Shown here: positions 56,531 through 64,000 of the stretch, one piece after another
Numbering within the stretch: position 1 is the first letter of the stretch
How the letters are laid out: each line of letters begins with the position of its first letter
Assembly (NCBI GenBank): GCA_961205875.1
Contig: OY540813.1
Coordinates: 6,729,001 to 6,793,000 of the forward strand
Length of the DNA stretch: 64,000 nucleotides
DNA from: Sialis fuliginosa
Taxonomy: Eukaryota; Arthropoda; Insecta; Megaloptera; Sialidae
Reading direction: 5' to 3'
Position numbers and translations under genes: made by a program
The notes under the pieces: model-generated
Databases searched by the model: none
What the model saw: only the letters and a program-made list of their open reading frames with translations
Told to the model about the DNA's origin: nothing

Positions 56531-59500
56531 TGTCCAGTTATGTCCTATTTATACTCTGGAAAAATTGATGATATTAATGTTACTCAATATTTTATTTCTG
56601 ACTATGTTTATGTTATACATGTACCATGTAATAAATAGGATGTCAAATTTATTAAACTTTTGGGGGTAAATGGAGATTTATATAACCTTTATCTAGGGTT
56701 GCTTATTATATCTTTACCATATTTACATATTTTTTTTTAATATTGGGCAACATATCTGAATAGACGATACCGAATGTTGTTACCGCGTTGAAATCAAATC
56801 CGTTCCTTCGAATAGGTTCCTACTTGTTGTCGAGCTCAGAGACACAAACTGCCCGGGCAAAAATAAATACTAATTGTAAGTACTTATTAAAAATACGTAT
56901 CCGAAACCAAGAAAAATATTATTTCCTATCCGTCTCCATGGGGAAGGTTTATTTCTTATATTTCTTAGCGTGATCGAAAAATGTATACGTCATTTTTGGC
57001 ACTATAAAGATACCTCAAAATCCTGAGCAATTTGGGGAACAGATTTGATTTCAGTATAGTGGGTCGATTTTTCAGGTATGATATTGACTGTAATAATTTC
57101 ATATAATTCTTTTTTAATTACATTTCATTCATTCAATTTTTATATCGCAATACTTAAAGTAAAAAATTCTCATAGGTAATAAAAATATGTTATTTACAAA
57201 CATAATTGATTTATTCGCCATGTGCTATTTCCAATTACCAAAAAATTACCATCATTAAATACCTATGTTTATTATAAAATTTTAATAAACATACAACATA
57301 CTAATTTAATAAAATATTCAATAAAAACAATAAATCATCTACATTATTTTTAAACATTTCATAATTAACATACATAATAAGGAAAAAAAAACTTTTCGAA
57401 TACTTTTTCAACAATTCAAAAGTTTACCACCTTACTATGAAAGGTTAGAGGTCGGAAACCAAGCAAATGAATATTATAATTTTACTCCCACACTTAAAGG
57501 ATGGGCATTCATTCCATATATATCCATCTTTATCTAATACCTACATTATTACATTTTAATTTCAATTCAATGGAACACCAAAACTGAAATTATACTTTGT
57601 CATGAATGTATAGACGATAAAAAATATCTATAAAAACGAATGTATATAAAAATATTAAAGTATTCAGTAATTCTGCTCTGATGTACTATTACATACACAT
57701 TACATTATTAAATATAAATTACTTTTATACTCACTAATTACGTACATATTTGCATGTTTCTGTTCACTGGCGTAGTTAATTAAAATTATTTAATGTTTAT
57801 TCTGAATTAGTTTATCATAGCAACCATAGAACTTTACTTATCAAGTGACGCATAAGATGGTATCCTATCTACCTTTATTTACCAAAATAATTTTTGAATT
57901 AGTGGGTAAATAGTTTTTCATTAAAATTATTTATTTGAGGTAAGGGGGTTTATTTTGTATTATTTTTGAAATTTTGAACCAAAAATTTTATACGAGCGTA
58001 TTTTTGTAATTGATTATTGAGATTATTGCAAAACAAATGCTGTACTTGGAATATAAAAATATTATTATGGAAACTACTCCTAAGGACTTAAAATACTTCT
58101 AGGTCTGTCTAGTGTACATATCAGAGCTATTAAATTTTGAAAATTTTCTATAACCTTTTAATAAAAACGAATTCAGTTTAAGAAAAAGTAAAAGCGAAAA
58201 ATTATAACATAACAATCCAATTAACCAATTATAATATTCCACATTTGGCCAGTTGTTACATCTCAAACCTCCATCCAATGTAAATTTTAATTATAAGTTA
58301 CTTTGTATTAATTATAAGAATCACTTTTAAATACCTAAATGTGGTCACATCCACCAAATGTTATATAATACAGATAAACAAATTATAATATCCTATTACC
58401 TATAGACGGACACCACAAAAAGAGATTTTCTAATGAATAGAACAGATGGTGAAGTGATGACCATATGTGTTAAATGTAGCTGGACATCTCATCGGTGGTG
58501 CGGTCAAATCATCTTTTATAAATATCCAAAGAAATAGATTATCTTTTGTTATATACAAAAGTTTACGATCGCGCTACCATAGAAATACAGAATATCATCC
58601 GTAGGTAACTTGATATTATGATTTATATAAAATATCTATATTATAGTAGGTGTATGCATGTGACTGTGTATATATGCATCTCTTTAGTTTCATATAAATA
58701 GAATTTAACTATGGTACATAGGGAAATTAAAATTATTTAGATACAAGCAAATAGGTATTTGCTTACTTATTAATATTACGACAGTAAATAATTTTATTTT
58801 TGTTTTAAAGTTCAATATTTCACACACTGTTATAGATGAAAAGTTGTAAGTATCCTACGGGAAAAAATCTATCTACCATCTATCACGCATATAGAATATC
58901 TAAAGCTACCCTACTCAATGGGAAAAGTAAAAAAAAAATATTTTTTTAAATTTAATAATTTCTGATTTTGGGACTGTATACCAAATTTCATCTTACTAGG
59001 TATATTAACCAACGTTCGTTTAAATTTAGACCCAAACTTCTGTTACTTTGAAATACTTTTTTAACTTTTTTTTCAAGAAATAGCATTACAATAAATGGAT
59101 CTTGGAATTCTTAGATCCCCATAAAATCAAAAAAATAATTACATACAAAAAATTGTCCAATGAAATCGAAAAAGGTACACGGGTACCTATCCATTAACAC
59201 AAGGGTTAATAAAAATTATTCAAAAATATACCACAAAAAATTAAATCAGACAGAATTATAATAAAAGTCAGTTTTATTTAATATTTATAACTCAGTCATT
59301 AACACCCACTAAAATTAACGACTTACTAAATTGTATCTTCTCCATTCATTAAAGTCACCAATTCATAAGATAGATTTAAATTATGTTCAAATTTTAATTA
59401 ACTCTTTACAGCATGATTATCTGATCTTTTTGTTTATTTATTCTCATTTTTACAAACAATAGGCTCGTAGATTAAATTTATGAAGTCTAATTAAAACTAG

Positions 59501-60117
59501 GAATGTTTATACATCAACGTCGCAAGTAATTATCAGATGAATAAAAAATCTTTTCTCTGTGAAAATTTCATTTCGATGGACCTTAAACTATACAGACCTA
59601 ATAAACAGGCCAAAAATAAAATAAAAAATATGAAAATTGATTATTGTACTTCTTAAAAAACAACGTATAAACTCAAAAACCAAAATATTTTCATTGTACA
59701 GATAGATTTTGCAGATTTATAATATATTTCTAAAAGGACATTTTCAACTATTTTGATACATTATATACCAAAAATACCCAAAAAGGGTCCGAGAAAAAAT
59801 TAAAAAGATAGATCGAAAGACATTTGAAACAATAGAAAAATAATCTTTTTTTAATAGGGGGTCCCCAAAAAATTTTGCGAACAGGCCCCCGTTCTTTTAG
59901 CTACGCAACTGCTATGAGAGTCCCTAAAATTATATTACTTATAACTCACAGAATACTAGTAAAGAACCACTGCTTTAATCTAATCGTAATCTAATTTTCC
60001 CTGGATACAATAATAGTAAATAAAACATTTAACATAACCTTCCAGATTCGCAATTCTCTCCAATCTAGTTCAAATTATAAACTACCTACTGTAATAGGAT
60101 GATGTCAATGTACGTAC
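56531..60117. other. AT-rich stretch, no gene seen
   Basis: No coding frame or RNA gene recognised. CACTGGCGTAGTTA (about 57765) and the mirrored TAGCTACGCAACTG (about 59899) resemble hAT-type ends but lie over 2 kb apart without a matching target duplication. Confidence 0.45.
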
Positions 60118-61320
60118 ACTGTTAAAAATTTTTGTAAATTTACTACATTTTTACTAAGCAGTTGCTTTGTAAAATTACAAACTCTCGTATTGTATTGGAA
60201 TTTTCAAACGCATTCGTAGTAATATTGCAATTTGTAATAACAAGAGTACTAAGCAGGTTGCAATTTTACAAATTTTTTGTATTCGTCAGAAACTTGTTGT
60301 AATTTTACCATTCAAAGTTGTAGAATTAAATCTAAAGTTTTGTAAAATTTCCATACATATTCGGAATTTAATTTTACCACAATTATCTGTAAAATTACTA
60401 ACCAAAATTTGCAATTACAATCTCAAGAAGTGATTGGAAATTTACAAATCATTATTTATTTTTTCAAATTCTGTTTGCATTTTTACAAAAATTCATTCAA
60501 GTCATGAGCGCTATGTATTTTTACAAGTCTTGTTTGTAATTTTAAGTCTAAAACTTTGTAAAATTTCTACACATATTCGGAATTTAATTTTACCACATTT
60601 ATCTGTAAAATTACTAACCAAAATTTGCAATTACAATCTCAAGAAGTGATTGGAAATTTACAAATTATTATTTATTTTTTCAAATTCTGTTTGCATTTTT
60701 ACAAAAATTCATTCAAGTCATGAGCGCTATGTATTTTTACAATTCTTATTTGTAATTTCAAGTCTAAAACTTTGTAAAATTTCTACACATATTCGGATTT
60801 TGATTTTACCAAGATTAATAGTAAAATTACTAACCGAAACTTGCAGTTACAATTACAGGAAATTTACAAATCATTACTTTTTTTTTGAAAATTCTGTTTG
60901 CATTTTTACAAAATTTCTTTCAAGTCATGAGCGCTATGTATTTTTACAATTCTTGTTTGTAATTTCAAGTCTAAAATTTTGTAAAATTTCTATACCTATT
61001 TGTAGTCTAATCTTACTACAGTTATCAAAAAAATGACTAACTGAAATACGTAATCCAAATTGCAAAAAGTGATTGAAAAATTGTAAAACTTTAATTACTT
61101 TAGATTTGTTTATATTTTTACTAGTGTCTCTTACAATCATATAGTTTTATGTAATCTTCTAATTCTGCTGTGTAGTTTCAAGTATAAAACTTGGTATATT
61201 TATTTTGCATTTTTATAAAATTGTGACTTATGCAGATTTAAAATTTAATTTGAATGCAGTTCTAAGTAAAATTAGTAGCAAACATTTATACTTGAATTGC
61301 AAGTATGAAGTATAGATTAT
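60118..61320. repeat. Tandem array of about 213-bp units (satellite-like)
   Basis: The word TCTAAA(A/G)-TTTGTAAAATTTC recurs at 60331, 60547, 60763, 60970 and, decayed, 61183. This gives spacings of 216, 216, 207 and 213 bp. Units two and three are nearly identical (GTGATTGGAAATTTACAAAT, AGTCATGAGCGCTATGTATT). Outer units are more diverged, including a first one starting near 60118. Within each unit TTTACAAA and TTTGTAAAATT words alternate in both orientations. The open frames at 60434-60649, 60650-61036 and 60934-61140 are read-through of the array, not genes. Confidence 0.9.
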
Positions 61321-61906
61321 AAAAAAATATTTTTTTTTTATTAAAATGTTTTAATATACATGTTGTTTCTGAATATGAAATATGTTAGTTTTATAAAAAA
61401 AACCTCATAGAATCGATCAAGTGTATAAAAAAAATTGTGAAAGAACCGAATTATTCACTGTGGTAAAAAATAGTGATAAAATTTAATTGTAAGTGTAATA
61501 GGGTATGTTCAAATCTGCATATCAACATTTTTTATATTTGAAAGTAAGTAAATCTTTGCTAATTATTATTTATGAATTATATATAAACTGGTCAAAATGC
61601 CTAAAACAACCTTTATAAATGCTCCATATGCCGGTGTAAAACAACCTTTAATTTTATTCGAATTTGCAAGTCCCGACCAGCATAGAAAAAATCATTGTTG
61701 CGTTTCTTTTGACATGCCGACACAAGTATAGAACAGTGATTCTCAAAGTGTGGGTCGCGACTCCTAGGAAGGTCGCAGAAAAATTGATGACATAAACCGA
61801 GTTTAGTAAGCAAACAATTCTTTTTTACTTGGTGTGAAAACAGTGTCCACTATTCGCTGAATTAACAATGACAGTTCTCTTGCCATTTGCAACCAACTTA
61901 TTTATA

Positions 61907-63281
61907 GGCGAGCGGATTATCGAGTCTAGCTCGCTTAGAAATGACAATAACCGACCAATCGACGTTCTAGTGGCTAAAAATGATTTTATTAAATTCTTTA
62001 TATTTTTCTGAGAAAAAACATCTATATACATGATATTTTTTTATGCGGTCTTTCAATAGGTACACACATTTTTTTGTTTAATAAATCTAAATCTGCATTA
62101 AAAAATCTGAAAAAATTATGTAAGCTTCATTGGATTAAAATGAACATTTTTTGTCTCATAAACTTTTTTTTAAAATCAATTGTTTTGAAGATAAAAAATA
62201 TTTATACTTTAAAAATAGCGAAAAATTCGTATATTTGTGATTTTTTTTCTCGGAAACTAATTGTTCAATCAAAATAAATCAAAAACAAAAAGAATCAGCC
62301 AACTTTGAACTATAACTATATTTTTTTTCATTTTGATCATTACTGTAATTAAATGTAAAAACTTCATTAGAGCCGAACTCACTCTTTGCGCCGTAAATCG
62401 ATACCATGGCTGGCTACAACATTCATTTAATAATAATTGAAATATTTAAATACTGGGATGAATGCATCAATAAAAACACTTTAGAATATTTTTATTGCAC
62501 ATTTATTTGTCACGATTATTTTCTTTATTATAATATTATACTTATCAGAACATCTACAAAAAATATTTCTGTTCTTGTTGCGGAAAATTTCCTTGTACAG
62601 CTAAAACATGCTCTTGTTTGGATTTAGATTTAAAATGTTGTTCAGTTTGTAGATGTTTTGATAAGTGTAACAATAAAGAAAATAATTGTAACAAATAAAT
62701 GTGCAATAAAAATATTCTAAAGTGTTTTTATTGAAACTTTCATCCCAGTATTTAAATATTTCAATTATTAAACGAAAATTGTAGCCAGCCATGGTATCGA
62801 TTTACGGCGCAAGGAGTGAGTTCGGCTCTAATGAAGTTTTTACATTTAATTACAGTAATAATCAAAATGAAAAAAAATCTAATTATAGTTTAAAGTTGGC
62901 TGATTCTTTTTGTTTATGTTTTATTCTGATTGAACAATTAGTTACCGAGAAAAAAATTCACAAATATACGAATTTTTCGCTATTTTTAAAGTTAAAATAT
63001 TTTTTATCTTCAAAACTATAGCTTTAAAAAAAAAGTTTATGAGACAAAAAATGTTTATTTTAATCCAATGAAGCTTACATAATTTTTTCAGATTTTTTAA
63101 TGCAGATTTAGATTTATTAAAGAAAAAAATGTGTGTACCTATTGAAGGACCGCATAAAAAAATATCATGTATATAGATGTTTTTTCTCAGAAAAATATAA
63201 AGAATTTAATAAAATCATTTTTAGCCACTAGAACGTCGATTGGTTGGTTAGTGTACTCGAAATAGCTGTAATCCGCTCGCC
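61907..63281. mobile_element. Giant palindrome (arms about 640 bp) nested inside the hAT element
   Basis: The left arm 61907-62560 is the reverse complement of 62648-63281, with scattered differences and small indels. Outer GGCGAGCGGATTA pairs with TAATCCGCTCGCC. Then come CCAATCGACGTTCTAGTGGC, TGCGGTC-TTCAATAGGTAC, ATTATGTAAGCTTCATTGGA, GCGCCGTAAATCGATACCAT and TTAGAATATTTTTATTGCAC, all mirrored. The central 87 bases are unique and encode part of a CXC-type domain. The palindrome has no clear target duplication of its own. Frames of 68-76 codons in the arms, two of which start MAGYN on opposite strands, are products of the mirror. Confidence 0.92.
62534..62698 (+). pseudogene. CXC (tesmin/TSO1-like) Cys-rich domain fragment, C-terminal
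   Basis: After a TAA at 62531-62533 the frame runs 54 codons to TAA at 62696-62698, without an early ATG. It has 12 cysteines in the order C-x-C-C-x4-C-x4-C-x-C-x6-C-C-x2-C-x-C-x3-C-N-N, with a last Cys near the end. The core reads KTCSCLDLDLKCCSVCRCF. The C-x-C-x6-C-x3-C-x-C spacing followed by C and Asn fits the zinc-binding CXC domain of tesmin/TSO1-like DNA-binding proteins, also seen in some transposon-derived proteins. The first half lies in the unique loop of the palindrome. The second half lies in the right arm, and the left arm holds a damaged mirror copy (C-R-C-S-D-K). Everything upstream of the domain is gone. A metallothionein-like protein is a less likely alternative. Confidence 0.6.
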
Positions 63282-63549
63282 CTATTATACGAAATGGTAT
63301 TTTCAGTACTGACCAACATCAAAACAAAGCCGCGCTCACTCATCACATTAAATTTAATTTAAAATATTTTAAGTAAACTCAATTAGTTAGTTAAGTTAAT
63401 GTCGAAAAATATACAAATAATATTTTGTTCAAAGATGTACTCGAGATAAGTTATTAACTTGTTATTAATTATTATTGATATTAAATTTCGCTATTAATCA
63501 CAATTATGAGTGATTCAATTCAAAAAGTTTGAGAAATACTGGTATAGAA

Positions 63550-64000
63550 CATAGTTTCATGTGAACGCGCTGGCGGAAGGGGTAAATTTTGTTACATTTT
63601 ATTTTCTCACGATGCTAAGCTACTGCGTATGAGCAATAATACGATTTTTGAACAGTCGTTATTAAAAATTTGTTGTGTAAAGATTGATGCTGCTACAAGT
63701 GATTTTTTATAATTCTGTTGTTTAATCCAATAATTGTTTTTAACGTTTATTGAATATATATCTGTTATAATTCAGGTAACTTTTTCACCTACTTACATCT
63801 TTAAGCTGTAGCCATTTGTCTAAACAAATGATTTTTATTTTTGGAGTTAAAATTTTAAGGCAAAAGAAATATTTTCTTGTTTCAAATAATTTTTTTCCAA
63901 AACTAAGATTTTAATATTTGAAATGTGTAATCAAATTTTGATAAGTGTTTTAAAATTTCACGACAAATAAGTATAACTTCTAATGCGTGTACATAAGTAC
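63550..64000. other. AT-rich flank, no gene seen
   Basis: ACGCGCTGGCGGAAGGGG (about 63573-63590) is the only GC-richer patch. Nothing recognised. Confidence 0.45.

Larger units (their letters stand above)
61726..63549. mobile_element. hAT-type element with perfect 8-bp target duplication
   Basis: The element 61734-63541 starts CAGTGATTCTCAAAGTGTGG, followed by GTCGCGACTCC, and ends, in reverse complement, CAGTATTTCTCAAACTTTTT. GTATAGAA lies directly outside both ends (61726-61733 and 63542-63549). An 8-bp duplication with CAG...CTG termini and a TCTCAAAGTGTGGGTCGCGA start are hallmarks of the hAT superfamily. No hAT transposase frame is present in its 1.8 kb. Instead the middle is taken up by a giant palindrome (61907-63281). 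The exact duplication suggests fairly recent insertion compared with the decayed hAT MITE at 42505. Confidence 0.92.

Noticed and set aside
57765-59912. Possible hAT element between CACTGGCGTAGTTA and TAGCTACGCAACTG
   Set aside because: The two ends are only loosely inverted, the 8 bp outside do not match, and nothing coding lies between. They are probably two unrelated element ends.
60434-61036. Two long plus-strand frames with nearly identical protein starts (MEIYKLLFIFSNS...), looking like duplicated small genes
   Set aside because: They are direct read-through of the 216-bp tandem units. The repeat length is a multiple of three, so the frame is kept by chance. The minus strand is also open, and the sequence is low-complexity.
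1-64000. tRNA, rRNA, CRISPR arrays, operons, Shine-Dalgarno sites
   Set aside because: I looked for T-arm-like GGTTCGAATCC words, rRNA-like blocks, regular spacer arrays and gene runs. None was convincing, and the genome style is eukaryotic.

Overview
The window looks like non-coding nuclear DNA from an arthropod, most likely an insect. By eye it is about three-quarters A+T. I see no bacterial-style gene packing, no tRNA or rRNA gene, no CRISPR array and no intact protein-coding gene. Open frames are short, and most lie inside repeats. The repeat families are of kinds common in insects: short Helitrons ending in a small hairpin plus CTAG, TA-flanked foldback MITEs, hAT elements with 8-bp target duplications, and dispersed repeats with (GACA)n-like and GGACGGACGG tails. 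Lepidoptera or Hemiptera would both fit, but I cannot fix the order. The simplest reading is a large intron or intergenic desert filled with old, mostly non-autonomous mobile elements.

Layout. 0-10 kb: dispersed repeat fragments, a foldback MITE (1183-1718), and two copies of a hairpin family with a CTGAAGATG...GAAACG core (5210-5410 and 9875-10052). 10.6-12.5 kb: a dense cluster with a giant foldback (10629-11292), a reverse Helitron fragment, a TA-flanked MITE (11735-12216) and a GC-rich island. 12.7-31 kb: long featureless AT-rich stretches, MITEs at 17413, 20554, 24434 and 27319, and GC/CpG-richer islands at 15.9, 21.6 and 23.0 kb. 30.9-41 kb: a MULE-like element with a clean 9-bp target duplication (30901-31427), several Helitron pieces, a complete small Helitron with both termini (39671-40560) and more MITEs. 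42-56 kb: a hAT MITE, the second giant foldback (48714-49475), and a full-length copy (52028-52442) of a MITE family with TIR AGGTACTGGCACCAGT, present seven times in the window. 56-64 kb: a GC-rich island, a tandem array of about 213 bp units (60118-61320), and a hAT-type element with a perfect 8-bp target duplication (61734-63541). Inside the hAT is a palindrome of about 1.4 kb whose centre encodes the Cys-rich tail of a CXC (tesmin/TSO1-like) protein.

No set of genes works together here. The biology is that of mobile-element ends, nested insertions, and long inverted repeats that would form double-stranded RNA if transcribed. The most interesting object is the nested hAT/palindrome/CXC structure at 61.7-63.5 kb.
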